Source of the DNA: Thermoanaerobaculales bacterium
GTDB lineage: Bacteria > Acidobacteriota > Thermoanaerobaculia > Thermoanaerobaculales > Sulfomarinibacteraceae
Assembly (NCBI GenBank): GCA_035358815.1
Contig: DAOPQC010000003.1
Span: 496,001-560,000 of the forward strand
Length of the DNA: 64,000 bases
Direction: 5' to 3'
This document shows, piece after piece, positions 41,940 through 50,380 of this stretch. Made by a program: the position numbers and the translations under genes. The notes beneath the pieces are model-generated. The model was not told the origin of the DNA. It did no database searches and saw only the letters and a list, made by a program, of their open reading frames with translations. Each line of letters starts with the position of its first letter. Positions within the stretch are counted from its first letter, which is position 1.

Positions 41940-43352
41940 TCAGCGGGCCTTCAGGAGTTCCAGCAGGCGGCGGTGGAAGTCGCCGAAGCTGCCCGAGGAG
42001 CAGCCGAGCACGACGTCGCCGGGCTCAAGCAGCGGCAGGAGCGCCGCCACCGGGTCGCCGTCGGGGACGACCGCGCCGACGCCCCGCCGCTTCAGGTCGC
42101 GGCCGAGGGCGTCGCGGTCGAGAAGGAGCGACGGCTCCAGGCGGTCGCGGTGGAAGGGAGGCGCAACCAGCGCCAGGTCCGCACCGGCGAGCGCTGAGAG
42201 ATAGGCCTCCTGGAAGGCGCGGCGGGCGGCGGTGAGCGACCTCGGCTCGAAGGCCACCACCAGCCGGCGCCCCGGCCAGCGCTGGCGGGCGGCGGCGATG
42301 GTGGCGGCGAGGGCGGTCGGGTGGTGGGCGAAGTCGTCGACCACGGTGACGCCGGCCTGCTCGCCGATCACCTCGAGCCGGCGCACCACTCCCGGGAAGC
42401 GGGCGATCGCCGCCAGCGCGGCCGCCGGCTCGACGCCGCTGACGACCGCTGCGGCGACCGCCATCGCGGCGTTGTGCAGGTTGTGCTCGCCGGCGGCCGG
42501 CAGCTCGAGCTGGTGGGTCGCCCCCTGCCACCGGATGGCGGCGGTGGAGCGGTCCGGAGTGCGCTCGCCGGGCGTCAGCTGCAGGGTGCAGCCGGGGTCG
42601 CCACCGACGGTCACGACCGGGGCGGCGGCATCGCGGGCGGCGGCGACGGCGCCCTCCGAGAACGCGTTGACCACGACCGCCCCGTGGCGCGGCACCTGGG
42701 CCGCACCGGCCCGGAAGGCGGTCATCACCGCGTCGAGGTCGCGGTAGATGTCGCCGTGGTCGAACTCGACCGGGCCGAGCACGAACAGGTGGGGTCGGTA
42801 GTGGAGGAACTTGGGGCCGCGGTCGAAGAAGGCGGTGTTGTACTCGTCGCCCTCGATGACGATCTGGCGGCCGCCGCCGAGCCGGAACGGCCGCCCGCTC
42901 CAGCGCGGCATGCCGCCGATCAGGTACGAGGGGTCACGGCCCGCGTCCTCGAGGATGAAGGCCAGCATCGAGGAGGTGGTGGTCTTGCCGTGGGTCCCGG
43001 CGACGACCAGGCTGTCCAGGCCGCGGGCCAGCACGTAGTGCGCGACGGCCTCGGCCTGTGACAGGAACGGCGTGCCGCGCTCGAGGATCGCCACCACCTC
43101 GGGGTTGCTGCGGGGGACCGCGTTGCCGATGATCGCGCGGTCGACGCCGTCAGGCACGCGGGCGGGATCGAAGCCCAGGCGGACCGGGATCGCGAGCTCC
43201 GCGAGCAGGGTGCTCATCGGCGGGAAAAGCTCGGTGTCGACGCCTTCGACACGGTGGCCGATGGAGCGCAGCATGCCGGCCAGCGGGGCCATTGCGGTGC
43301 CGCCGATCGGCAGCAGGTAGAGGTGCTCGGAGCGAGGGTAACGATCCTGCAA
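41940..43352 (-). CDS. mpl: UDP-MurNAc:L-Ala-gamma-D-Glu-meso-DAP ligase Mpl
   Basis: About 470 residues, a Mur ligase that reattaches recycled murein tripeptide to UDP-MurNAc. N-terminal LYLLPIGGTAMAPLAGML is the nucleotide-fold entry; the ATP site is SLVVAGTHGKTTTSSMLAF; Mpl-type segments are GDEYNTAFFDRGPKFLHYRP and DDFAHHPTALAATI; it ends GSFGDFHRRLLELL. MurC is the nearest alternative, but the DEYNTAFFD segment favours Mpl. The start is unsure: no ATG precedes the conserved fold, and TTG 43352 is taken as the nearest codon. Confidence 0.88.
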   Translation of the reverse strand: MQDRYPRSEHLYLLPIGGTAMAPLAGMLRSIGHRVEGVDTELFPPMSTLLAELAIPVRLGFDPARVPDGVDRAIIGNAVPRSNPEVVAILERGTPFLSQAEAVAHYVLARGLDSLVVAGTHGKTTTSSMLAFILEDAGRDPSYLIGGMPRWSGRPFRLGGGRQIVIEGDEYNTAFFDRGPKFLHYRPHLFVLGPVEFDHGDIYRDLDAVMTAFRAGAAQVPRHGAVVVNAFSEGAVAAARDAAAPVVTVGGDPGCTLQLTPGERTPDRSTAAIRWQGATHQLELPAAGEHNLHNAAMAVAAAVVSGVEPAAALAAIARFPGVVRRLEVIGEQAGVTVVDDFAHHPTALAATIAAARQRWPGRRLVVAFEPRSLTAARRAFQEAYLSALAGADLALVAPPFHRDRLEPSLLLDRDALGRDLKRRGVGAVVPDGDPVAALLPLLEPGDVVLGCSSGSFGDFHRRLLELLKAR

Positions 43353-43370
43353 AAGAAAGCCCCCGGCGGG

Positions 43371-43399
43371 TTGTCGCCCGATCGCGCGGTCCCTACGAT
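43371..43399 (+). promoter_or_regulatory. Promoter of the DUF1573 gene
   Basis: TTGTCG (43371-43376), 17 bp, then TACGAT (43394-43399). It is 37 bp before the start codon, with AAGGAGG between. Confidence 0.65.
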
Positions 43400-43436
43400 T
43401 GTCGTTGGTCGTGACGAGGGTGACAAGGAGGTTCGT

Positions 43437-44453
43437 ATGCGTCAGACGACGTCCAGGCTGGTCGCTGCGGCGGCCTGCTGCCTGCTTGCCGGTGCAGTCG
43501 CCGCCCAGGCCGCGGGGCCGAAGATGGTGGTGCCGGAGAAGGTCAAGGACACCGGGACGGTGGCCCAGGGCGCGGTGGTGGACATCAGCTTCGCCATCTC
43601 GAACGAGGGCACCGAGCCCCTGCAGATCAAGGCGGTGCGGCCGACCTGCGGCTGCACGGTCGCCGACTACGACAAGGAGATCGCCCCGGGCGGCAGCGGC
43701 GCGGTCAAGGCCAAGCTCGACACCAAGGACTTCTCGGGCCCGATCTCGAAGTCGATCCTGATCATGACCAACGATCCGACCGAGCCGACGGTGTCGGTGG
43801 TCATCAAGGCCAACGTGCAGCCGATCGTCGAGGTGCTGCCGCGGCCCCTGATCCGGTTCAACGCGGTGCAGCGGGAGCCGATGACCCAGAAGGTGGTGGT
43901 GGTGGCCACCGACGCCTCGCGCCCCTTCAAGGTCACCAAGGTCGAGTCGAACGTTCCCTTCCTGACCACCGCGGTGCGGCGGCTCGAAGGCAGCGAGCTG
44001 ATCGCGGACAAGCCCGGCGACCAGTACGAGGTCGCGGTGGCTCTGGCCGACGGCGCCCCGGTGGGCCCGGTGAGCGGCACGGTGACCATCGTCACCGACA
44101 ACCCCAAGGCCGAGCAGGTGCCGGTCAAGGTGTACGGTGTGGTGCGCGCCCTGGTGCACGTCACGCCGACCCAGCTCGAGTTCGGCAGCGTCGAGGCCAA
44201 GGCGCGGCCGGGCCGCAACCTGATCGTGGTCAACAACCGGACCGAGGGCTCGGTGAAGGTCACCGGCGCGGCGATTGACGACCCGGCCTTCGACGCCTCG
44301 GTGGCGACCATCGAGGAGGGCAAGAGGTACCAGGTGACGGTCACCGTCAAGGGCGACGCCGCGGCCGGGCCCCGGAACGCGACCCTCACGGTGAAGACCA
44401 CCGACCGCGACTTCCCCGAGCTCAAGGTGCCGGTGAAGGCGAGCCTGCGGTAG
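43437..44453 (+). CDS. Secreted DUF1573 protein with repeated Ig-like domains
   Basis: A 338-residue exported protein. Signal peptide MRQTTSRLVAAAACCLLAGAVAAQAA, with AAGGAGG before ATG 43437. Residues about 28-125 are a DUF1573 domain: DTGTVAQGAVVDISFAISNE, then the hallmark VRPTCGCTVADY and APGGSGAVKAKLDT. A second ASH/Ig-like unit (about 135-235) and a third (about 240-338, LEFGSVEAKARPGRNLIVVN) follow. This domain type is common in periplasmic proteins of diderms, but its ligand is unknown. It is monocistronic and divergent from mpl. Confidence 0.85.
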   Translation: MRQTTSRLVAAAACCLLAGAVAAQAAGPKMVVPEKVKDTGTVAQGAVVDISFAISNEGTEPLQIKAVRPTCGCTVADYDKEIAPGGSGAVKAKLDTKDFSGPISKSILIMTNDPTEPTVSVVIKANVQPIVEVLPRPLIRFNAVQREPMTQKVVVVATDASRPFKVTKVESNVPFLTTAVRRLEGSELIADKPGDQYEVAVALADGAPVGPVSGTVTIVTDNPKAEQVPVKVYGVVRALVHVTPTQLEFGSVEAKARPGRNLIVVNNRTEGSVKVTGAAIDDPAFDASVATIEEGKRYQVTVTVKGDAAAGPRNATLTVKTTDRDFPELKVPVKASLR

Positions 44454-44619
44454 GGGCGTGCAGGGCATAGGCCCCTGTGCGCGCTCATGATGAGGTTGTC
44501 GTGGTCGGCCTCTGCCCGCACGCTCCTCGGGATGCGCTGCGCGCATCCTGTCGTCAGACTGCTGGCGGGCGGCGCCGCCGGGCCAGCCGGTCGATCGCGG
44601 CCATCAACGGAGCGGGGCC

Positions 44620-45696
44620 ATGAGGCTGCTGCGGACCCTGGGCATCGAGACCTCGTGCGACGAGACGGCGGTGGCCGTGCTCGACGGCGACGGGCGCATC
44701 GAGGCCGAGCTGATGGCGAGCCAGGTCGCCGCCCACGCCCGCTACGGCGGGGTGGTCCCCGAGCTCGCGTCCCGGGAGCACCTGCGGGCGTTACCGTGGC
44801 TGGTCGGTGAGGCGCTTGCCGGGGCGGCGAGCCCGCCCGAGGTGGTGGCGGTCACGGCCGGGCCCGGCCTGGTGGGGGCGCTGCTGGTCGGCGTCCGGTT
44901 CGCCGCCGCCTTCGCGTGGGGCCGCTCGCTGCCGCTGGTCGCGGTCGATCACCTGGAGGCCCACCTCGTCTCCCCGTTCCTGGATGCCGGCGGCGGGCCG
45001 GCGCTCCCGATGCCGGAGCGGGTGCTGGCGCTGGTTGCCTCGGGCGGCCACTCGAGCTGGTACCTGCTCGTCGACGGCCTGCCGCGCCGGCTGTGCCGGA
45101 CCCGTGACGACGCCGCCGGCGAGAGCTTCGACAAGGTCGCGCAGGCGCTCGGCCTGCCCTACCCTGGCGGCCCGGTGGTGGACCGGATCGCCCGCGGCGG
45201 CAATCCCGACGCGGTGCCGCTGCCGCGGCCGAGGTTGCGCGACAGCCGGCTCGACTTCTCGTTCTCCGGCCTCAAGTCGGCGGCGGTGCGGTGGATCCGG
45301 GATCACTCCTTGACCGCGGCCGATGCGGACGCCCCGGGGCCGCCGGTCCGCGACCTGCTCGCCTCCTTCGAGCGGGCAGTGGTCGAGCAGCTGCTCGCGC
45401 CGCTCCCCGAGCTGGTCGACGAGCACCGCCCCCGGCTGCTGACGGCGTCCGGCGGGGTCGCGGCCAACACCGAGCTGCGGCGGCGGCTCGCGGAGCGAGC
45501 GGCCGCACTCGGGCTCGAGCTGCGCCTGCCGGCCCCCCGGCTGACCACCGACAACGCCGCGATGGTCGCCCGAGCCGGGCAGCTGGCACACGCGCGCGGT
45601 TTCTGGTCCGACCCGCGGCGGGTCGACGCGCGGCCGCGCGAGGCCTGGCAGCCTCCGGGCATGCGCGGGCTTTCGCCGACCGGCCGGGGAGTGTAG
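44620..45696 (+). CDS. tsaD: tRNA threonylcarbamoyladenosine transferase TsaD
   Basis: A 358-residue Kae1/YgjD-family enzyme that attaches the threonylcarbamoyl group to A37 of ANN-reading tRNAs. GIETSCDETAVAVLD opens the ASKHA fold. The iron-binding HxxxH is AVDHLEAHLVSPF, and VPELASREHLRALPWLV, ALVASGGHSSWYLLVDG, GESFDKVAQALGLPYPGGP and LDFSFSGLKSAA follow in order. ASGGVAANTELRRRL and TTDNAAMVARAG finish it. ATG 44620 is used; the preceding 160 bp have no gene. Confidence 0.96.
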   Translation: MRLLRTLGIETSCDETAVAVLDGDGRIEAELMASQVAAHARYGGVVPELASREHLRALPWLVGEALAGAASPPEVVAVTAGPGLVGALLVGVRFAAAFAWGRSLPLVAVDHLEAHLVSPFLDAGGGPALPMPERVLALVASGGHSSWYLLVDGLPRRLCRTRDDAAGESFDKVAQALGLPYPGGPVVDRIARGGNPDAVPLPRPRLRDSRLDFSFSGLKSAAVRWIRDHSLTAADADAPGPPVRDLLASFERAVVEQLLAPLPELVDEHRPRLLTASGGVAANTELRRRLAERAAALGLELRLPAPRLTTDNAAMVARAGQLAHARGFWSDPRRVDARPREAWQPPGMRGLSPTGRGV

Positions 45697-45699
45697 GAT
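45694..45699 (+). promoter_or_regulatory. -10 box of lepB, leaderless arrangement
   Basis: TAGGAT overlaps the tsaD stop and lies 7 nt before ATG 45707. A weak TTTCGC -35 is 17 bp upstream. Confidence 0.45.
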
Positions 45700-45706
45700 T
45701 CCACGG

Positions 45707-46387
45707 ATGAGCGGCAGGAAGTCGGCGCTGCGCGAGTACTACGAGGCGATCCTGGTGGCCTTCATCCTCGCCCTGTTCGTGCGGACCTTCGTCTTCGAGA
45801 ACTTCAAGATCCCGTCCGGCTCGATGGAGGACAACCTGCTGATCGGCGACCACCTGGTGGTCAACAAGTTCATCTACGGCCACCACTCGTCGTCGCTCCT
45901 CCACCGGCTCTTCGCCTACCGCGCGCCCGAGCGGGGCGACGTCGTGGTCTTCAAGTACCCGAACCAGCCGCGGCGCGACTTCATCAAGCGCTGCGTCGCG
46001 GTGGCGGGCGACACGGTGGAGGTCCGCGACAAGCTCCTCCTCATCAACGGCGAGCCCCAGGACGAGCCCTACGTGGTGTTCAAGGGCGATCAGGCGGGGC
46101 GGAGGAGGGGGCTCGCCGGCGACAGCTACGGCCCCCGGGTGGTGCCGGAGGGCACCATCTTCTGCCTCGGCGACAACCGCGACAACTCGCTGGACTCGCG
46201 GTTCTGGGGGCCGGTGCCCCTGACCTACGTCAAGGGCCGGGCGGTGCTCATCTACTGGTCCTACGAGGCGAAGCGGGACGACTGGGAGTGGCGGGGCGTG
46301 CTCTACCGGATGCAGCAGCTCGCCGAGGTGTTCGTCAACTTCTTCACCAAGACCCGCTGGGAACGGTCCTTCCAGCTCATCCATTAG
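45707..46387 (+). CDS. lepB: Signal peptidase I
   Basis: A 226-residue membrane protease that removes signal peptides. One N-terminal helix (YEAILVAFILALFVRTFVF) is followed by the catalytic Ser39 in KIPSGSMEDNL and the general-base Lys94 in RRDFIKRCVAVAGDTVEV. LINGEPQDEPYV and FCLGDNRDNSLDSRFWGPVP are boxes D and E. Length and motif order are normal. No Shine-Dalgarno is seen and a -10 box lies right before the ATG. Its TAG stop is the first part of an inverted repeat. Confidence 0.96.
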   Translation: MSGRKSALREYYEAILVAFILALFVRTFVFENFKIPSGSMEDNLLIGDHLVVNKFIYGHHSSSLLHRLFAYRAPERGDVVVFKYPNQPRRDFIKRCVAVAGDTVEVRDKLLLINGEPQDEPYVVFKGDQAGRRRGLAGDSYGPRVVPEGTIFCLGDNRDNSLDSRFWGPVPLTYVKGRAVLIYWSYEAKRDDWEWRGVLYRMQQLAEVFVNFFTKTRWERSFQLIH

Positions 46388-46470
46388 CCCGCATTTCTCA
46401 CCGCCCTCCTGCATCGAGGCAAGGGTGACCGGTCGGCGGTGCCCGAGGAGGTCGATGAGAAATGCGGGCT
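46386..46470. repeat. 85-bp element bounded by a perfect 15-bp inverted repeat
   Basis: AGCCCGCATTTCTCA (46386-46400) and its exact complement (46456-46470) enclose 55 bp that contain a further weak palindrome. The lepB stop codon overlaps the left arm. It could be a REP/MITE-like element that also acts as terminator. Confidence 0.75.
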
Positions 46471-46671
46471 GTGGAGAGAATCAGGTTTGTGCTCTATCGA
46501 GGTTGGGAAGCGCGGGGGAGTTGGTCGCAGCCCCACCGGCGAAACCCGCGACCACCCTCCGCTTGCAGGGATAGGGGGACCGTCGCCGGCTTGAGGTGCT
46601 TGATGCATCAGGAGCGCACAGGCGTCCCCGCCCCACGGGCTTCCCGCGGCGAAGGGGTGGCCCGTGCGCGG
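46471..46671. other. Gap without recognisable gene
   Basis: No family motif or credible start is seen. The small palindrome GGTCGC...GCGACC occurs near 46521-46550. The region ends at an extended -10 for the next gene. Confidence 0.4.
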
Positions 46672-46680
46672 TGCTACCAT
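46672..46680 (+). promoter_or_regulatory. Extended -10 before the DUF4845-like gene
   Basis: TGC-TACCAT, then a GGAGGGAGAAGAG Shine-Dalgarno and ATG 46713. Confidence 0.5.
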
Positions 46681-46712
46681 TCCAGGGAGAGCGGTCGGAG
46701 GGAGAAGAGCCG

Positions 46713-47081
46713 ATGAGCAGATGGCGCACCCAGCGGGGAGACGTCCCGGTCGGCTGCCTGATCGGGTTCGTGGTGGCCGTGGTCGTCGCCCTGGTCGCGA
46801 TCAAGGCGATCCCGGTGCTGGTGTCGGTGGGCGAGTTCGACAAGGAGGTCAAGGCGTACGCCGATCGCGCGAGCCGCCCCGACTACGACGACAAGCGGAT
46901 CCGCAAGGACCTGGCCGCGATCGCCGACGATCTCGACATTCCGATCGGCGCCAAGGACATCTGGATCAACCGCAGCGGCAACCGGATCAAGATCCGGATC
47001 ACCTACGACTACCCAATCAGCTTCCCCGGCTACACCTACGTGTGGCACAAGGAGCACTACGAGGACCGGCCGCTATTCTGA
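46713..47081 (+). CDS. Small single-span membrane protein, DUF4845-like
   Basis: A 122-residue protein. RTQRGDVPVGCLIGFVVAVV opens one N-terminal membrane helix (residues about 10-35, ending VALVAIKAIPVLV). A soluble domain follows with DKRIRKDLAAIADDLDIP and ISRxG-like INRSGNRIKIRITYDYPISF. The layout, 'QRG' then helix then 'K..P' then an alpha/beta domain, matches DUF4845, which in many bacteria also sits next to lepB. The function is unknown. It ends within the convergent pyrF gene (9-bp overlap). Confidence 0.6.
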   Translation: MSRWRTQRGDVPVGCLIGFVVAVVVALVAIKAIPVLVSVGEFDKEVKAYADRASRPDYDDKRIRKDLAAIADDLDIPIGAKDIWINRSGNRIKIRITYDYPISFPGYTYVWHKEHYEDRPLF

Positions 47082-47792
47082 GGCCGCGCCGGCCATCTCC
47101 TCGATGATCCGCCGCGCTGCGTCGAGCGGCGACGCCGCACCGGTGATCGGCCGTCCGACCACCAGGATGTCGGCGCCCGCGCGCACCGCCTCGGCCGGGG
47201 TCGCAGTGCGCCGCTGGTCATCCTGACGGTCCCCGGCCGGGCGCACGCCCGGGGTCACGATCAGGAGCTCGCGGCCGCAGCGGGCGCGCACCGCCGCCGC
47301 CTCGCGGGCCGACGCGACGACGCCGGCGACGCCGCTCTCCCGCGCGAGCTCCGCCCAGCGCAGGACCGTCGCCTCTGGGGGGCCAGGCAGGGAGAGCTGC
47401 TCGAGCGTGGCCTCGTCGAGGCTCGTCAGCAGGGTGACCGCGACCACCAACGGCGCGGCCGCGCCGCCGCCCTGGCCCGCTCCCTCGACGGCGGCCTCCA
47501 TCATGTCCCGGCCGCCGCTCGAGTGCACCGTGAGCATCCGCGCGCCGCAGGCCGCGGCGTTCGCAGCCGCGCGCCGGACGGTCGCCGGGATGTCGTGGAG
47601 CTTGAGGTCGAGGAAAACGGGCGGTCCGAGCTCGGCGACCTCGCCGACCAGCCGCGGCCCGTGCGCCACGAAGGCCTCGAGCCCGACCTTCAGCCAGCCG
47701 GCCGTCCCGGCGAGTGCGCGCGCGGTGTCGAGGATCCAGCGGCGGTCGCTGCCGTCCAGCGCGATGCAGAGCCGAGGTTGGCGTCGCGTCAT
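47073..47792 (-). CDS. pyrF: Orotidine 5'-phosphate decarboxylase
   Basis: A 239-residue TIM-barrel enzyme making UMP. LCIALDGSDRRW is strand 1, WLKVGLEAFVAHGP carries the substrate Lys, and VFLDLKLHDIPATVRRAA contains the catalytic D-x-K-x-x-D. LIVTPGVRPAGDRQDDQRR and GADILVVGRPITGAASP bind the phosphate. GGGAGGAG precedes ATG 47792, and a TACACT -10 is at 47825-47820. The gene is convergent with the DUF4845-like gene and overlaps its 3' end. Confidence 0.95.
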   Translation of the reverse strand: MTRRQPRLCIALDGSDRRWILDTARALAGTAGWLKVGLEAFVAHGPRLVGEVAELGPPVFLDLKLHDIPATVRRAAANAAACGARMLTVHSSGGRDMMEAAVEGAGQGGGAAAPLVVAVTLLTSLDEATLEQLSLPGPPEATVLRWAELARESGVAGVVASAREAAAVRARCGRELLIVTPGVRPAGDRQDDQRRTATPAEAVRAGADILVVGRPITGAASPLDAARRIIEEMAGAASE

Positions 47793-47841
47793 CGGCCGGC
47801 TCCTCCCGGTGCCGACGACAGTGTAGGAGATCCGGAGCTGA

Positions 47842-47872
47842 TCCCGCTTCCGCGCCCGCTTCCGCGCCCGGG
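47842..47872. repeat. CGCTTC/CGCCCG hexamer array upstream of pyrF
   Basis: CCCGCTTCCGCGCCCGCTTC and on, between the divergent pyrF and the 47944 gene. Confidence 0.7.
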
Positions 47873-47925
47873 CGAAGCGTCGACGGGGTCCCCGATGGGG
47901 ATGCGCGCCGCCCACTTTCCCTCAC

Positions 47926-47934
47926 TGCTACCAT
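47926..47934 (+). promoter_or_regulatory. Extended -10 of the 47944 gene
   Basis: TGC-TACCAT ends 9 nt before ATG 47944 with no Shine-Dalgarno. Confidence 0.5.
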
Positions 47935-47943
47935 GATTGCCTG

Positions 47944-49536
47944 ATGGCTGAAGCGCGCGCGAGGCTGTGGACCCAGGCCGCCGCGGCCGGCGCCGCCGCC
48001 GGCGTGCTGGCCGAGGTGATGGTGCTCCGCCTCAACCCCGAGGTGCCCCAGCACGCGTCGGCGGTGCTGGTGGGCGCGCCGCTGTGGGCGGCCTGGGGGG
48101 CGCTGGGCGTCGGCCTGCCCCTGCTGGCGCTGGGCGCCGCGCTGCGACGGCTGCGGCGCCGACCCGATGCCTGGCTGATGCCCGAGCTCGCCGCGGTCGC
48201 CTACCTGGCAGCCGGGGTGATGTGCCAGGTCAACGCCGACCTCCACGAGTTCCTGGTGTCGTCAAGCGCCCTGCGCGTCCTCGCCCAGGACGCCGTGGCC
48301 TGGGGCGTGGGGCTGGCGCTCGCCCTCGTCGGCGGGGTCGCGGTGCGCCGTGCCGGCGCCCCATGGCGGCTCCGCGTCGGGCTCGGCGCCGTCCTGATCA
48401 TGCTGCCGCTGGCGCGGATGCTGCTGCAGCCGACACCGCCCGGGCTCCCGCTCGAGGTGGCGGCGCGTCCGATCGGCGCGCCGACCCAGCGGCTGGTGGT
48501 GGTCGGCATCGAGGGCCTCGACGGCACCGTCCTGCTCGGCCGGGTCGACGACAACCGCGCCCCGCAGCTGGCGGCCCTGGTGAGCCGCGGCTGCTGGGGC
48601 CCGCTCACGCCCCACCGGCCCCACCTGCGGCGGTCGGCCTGGACCTCGACGGCGACCGGCAGCTATCCCGGCCGCCACGGCGTCAAGTCCAAGCGGGGCT
48701 GGCTGCTGCCGTGGCTGCCCGGGCAGCCGCTGCGGCTCCTGCCGTGGACGCCCCAGGGCTCCCGCCTGATCCTGCCGTGGGGGCTGGCCCGGGAGGTGAC
48801 CCCGCCGGCCGCCTCGGTGCCGCCGCTCTGGGAGCGGCTGCGGGCGTCGGGCGTTCCGACCGCGGTCGTCGACTGGCCCGGGATCTGGGGCGCCGGGGTT
48901 TCCCTCGACCCCTGGGCTCCGGAGGAGCGGCAGTCCTTCGATGCGGGCGTGCGGTCGTCGCTGGAGTGGGCGCTCGAGCCCTTTCCGGACCGGTCAGCAG
49001 CGGTCTGGCGTGCGGTCGGCGACGACCGCGGGCGGGTCGCTGCCGCGCTGGCGGCGCTTGCCGGGGGGGCGGGCGACGTCTGGGTCCACCTGGAGGGGCT
49101 CGCGGTGGCGCGCAGCGGGCTCGAGCCGCTGAGGGCGCGTCACACCCGGGAGCGCGAGGTGGTCGAGCTGGCGCTGCAGCTGGTCGACGACCAACTGGGG
49201 GCGATCCTGGCCGCGGCCGGAAGCGACGCGACGGTGGCGGTCGTCGCCCCGTACGGCCTGGCGCCACCGACGCCGTGGGAGCGGCTGCGGCGCCTGCTCG
49301 GGATCGGGGGGGCGTGGCGGGTCTCCCCGGAGACCAACCCCGACGGGGCCCTGCTGCTGGCCGGGCCAGGGGTGGCGGCGGGCCGCCGGTTCGAGAGGGC
49401 GCGGCTGGCCGACGTGGCGCCGACCCTGTGCTACCTGCTCGGCCTGCCGACGGCGCAGTACATGGAGGGCGGCATCATCGTCGACGCGATCGAGCCCGAG
49501 TTCCTGGCCACCCACCCACTGCGGGTCGCGGAGTGA
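47944..49536 (+). CDS. Membrane-anchored alkaline-phosphatase-superfamily protein, probably degenerate
   Basis: A 530-residue protein. Four to five hydrophobic helices fill residues about 10-165. The rest resembles type I phosphodiesterase/nucleotide pyrophosphatases: VVVGIEGLDGTVLLGRVDD has the first metal-binding Asp, and RRSAWTSTATGSYPGRHGV the nucleophile Thr. The usual SDHG metal motif near the C-terminus is replaced by VVAPYGLAPPTPW, so two ligands are missing. It ends LADVAPTLCYLLGLPTAQYM as in active relatives. Hydrolase activity is therefore doubtful; a transferase or binding role is possible. A GT2 gene follows 118 bp later. Confidence 0.7.
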   Translation: MAEARARLWTQAAAAGAAAGVLAEVMVLRLNPEVPQHASAVLVGAPLWAAWGALGVGLPLLALGAALRRLRRRPDAWLMPELAAVAYLAAGVMCQVNADLHEFLVSSSALRVLAQDAVAWGVGLALALVGGVAVRRAGAPWRLRVGLGAVLIMLPLARMLLQPTPPGLPLEVAARPIGAPTQRLVVVGIEGLDGTVLLGRVDDNRAPQLAALVSRGCWGPLTPHRPHLRRSAWTSTATGSYPGRHGVKSKRGWLLPWLPGQPLRLLPWTPQGSRLILPWGLAREVTPPAASVPPLWERLRASGVPTAVVDWPGIWGAGVSLDPWAPEERQSFDAGVRSSLEWALEPFPDRSAAVWRAVGDDRGRVAAALAALAGGAGDVWVHLEGLAVARSGLEPLRARHTREREVVELALQLVDDQLGAILAAAGSDATVAVVAPYGLAPPTPWERLRRLLGIGGAWRVSPETNPDGALLLAGPGVAAGRRFERARLADVAPTLCYLLGLPTAQYMEGGIIVDAIEPEFLATHPLRVAE

Positions 49537-49565
49537 GGGGGCGGCCAGCCGGGACAGTGGCCGTC

Positions 49566-49602
49566 CGACGGAAGCGGAAGCGGGCGCGGAAGCGGAAGCG
49601 GG
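49566..49602. repeat. GCGGAA/GCGGGC hexamer array before the GT2 gene
   Basis: GGAAGCGGAAGCGGGCGCGG and on; the plus strand is G-rich. Confidence 0.75.
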
Positions 49603-49641
49603 GAGGAGACCCGCGAGATCGATCCGAACGCCGTGCGATGG

Positions 49642-49647
49642 TAGAGT
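49642..49647 (+). promoter_or_regulatory. -10 box of the GT2 gene, leaderless arrangement
   Basis: TGG-TAGAGT, 7 nt before ATG 49655. Confidence 0.5.
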
Positions 49648-49654
49648 CCCTCGC

Positions 49655-50380
49655 ATGAAGCGACTTTCGGTCGTGATCCCGATCTACAACGAGGAGCGGA
49701 CGGCGGTCGCGCTGCTCGAGCGGGTGGCGGCCGCCCCGCTGCCCGCGGCGATCGGCGGGCTCGAGATGGTGGCGGTGGACGACGGCTCGGCCGACGGCAC
49801 CTGGGCCCGCCTCGAAGCCTGGCAGCCGCCGCCGCGGGCCGATGGCCGGCCGGTGTCGTGCCGGCTGCTGCGCCACGAGCGCAACCGCGGCAAGGGCGCC
49901 GCGCTGAGGACCGGGTTTGCCGCGGTCACCGGCGACGTGGTGGTGGTGCAGGACGCCGACCTCGAGTACGACCCGGACCAGTACCCGGTCCTGCTGCAGC
50001 CGATCCTCGACGGGCACGCCGACGCCGTCTACGGCTCGCGCTTCCTCGGCGGTCCGCACCGGGTGCTGTTCTTCTGGCACTACCTCGGCAACCGGCTCCT
50101 GACCCTCGTCTCGAACGTCTTCACCGATCTCAACCTGACCGACATGGAGACCTGCTACAAGGTGTTCCGCACCGAGCTGCTGCGCTCACTCGACCTGCGC
50201 TCGGACCGCTTCGGCTTCGAGCCCGAGGTCACCGCCCGTCTCGCCCGCAGCGGCTGCCGGATCTACGAGGTGCCGATCTCCTACCACGGCCGCACCTACG
50301 CCGAGGGCAAGAAGATCGGCTGGCGGGACGGCGTCGCCGCGATCTGGACGATCCTCAAGGTCAACCTCTGGGACCGCTGA
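49655..50380 (+). CDS. Family 2 glycosyltransferase (dolichyl/undecaprenyl-phosphate sugar synthase type)
   Basis: A 241-residue GT-A enzyme without membrane helices. LSVVIPIYNEERTAVALLE, VAVDDGSADGTWARL, RNRGKGAALRTGF and VVVQDADLEYDPDQYPVLL (the DxD site) are the classic order. YGSRFLGGPHRVLFFWHYLG and TDMETCYKVFRTELL match the DPM1-like subgroup, which makes polyprenyl-phosphate sugars. C-terminal ISYHGRTYAEGKKIGWRDG is also typical. It probably supplies a lipid-linked sugar for surface glycans. Expressed from its own leaderless-type promoter. Confidence 0.9.
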   Translation: MKRLSVVIPIYNEERTAVALLERVAAAPLPAAIGGLEMVAVDDGSADGTWARLEAWQPPPRADGRPVSCRLLRHERNRGKGAALRTGFAAVTGDVVVVQDADLEYDPDQYPVLLQPILDGHADAVYGSRFLGGPHRVLFFWHYLGNRLLTLVSNVFTDLNLTDMETCYKVFRTELLRSLDLRSDRFGFEPEVTARLARSGCRIYEVPISYHGRTYAEGKKIGWRDGVAAIWTILKVNLWDR

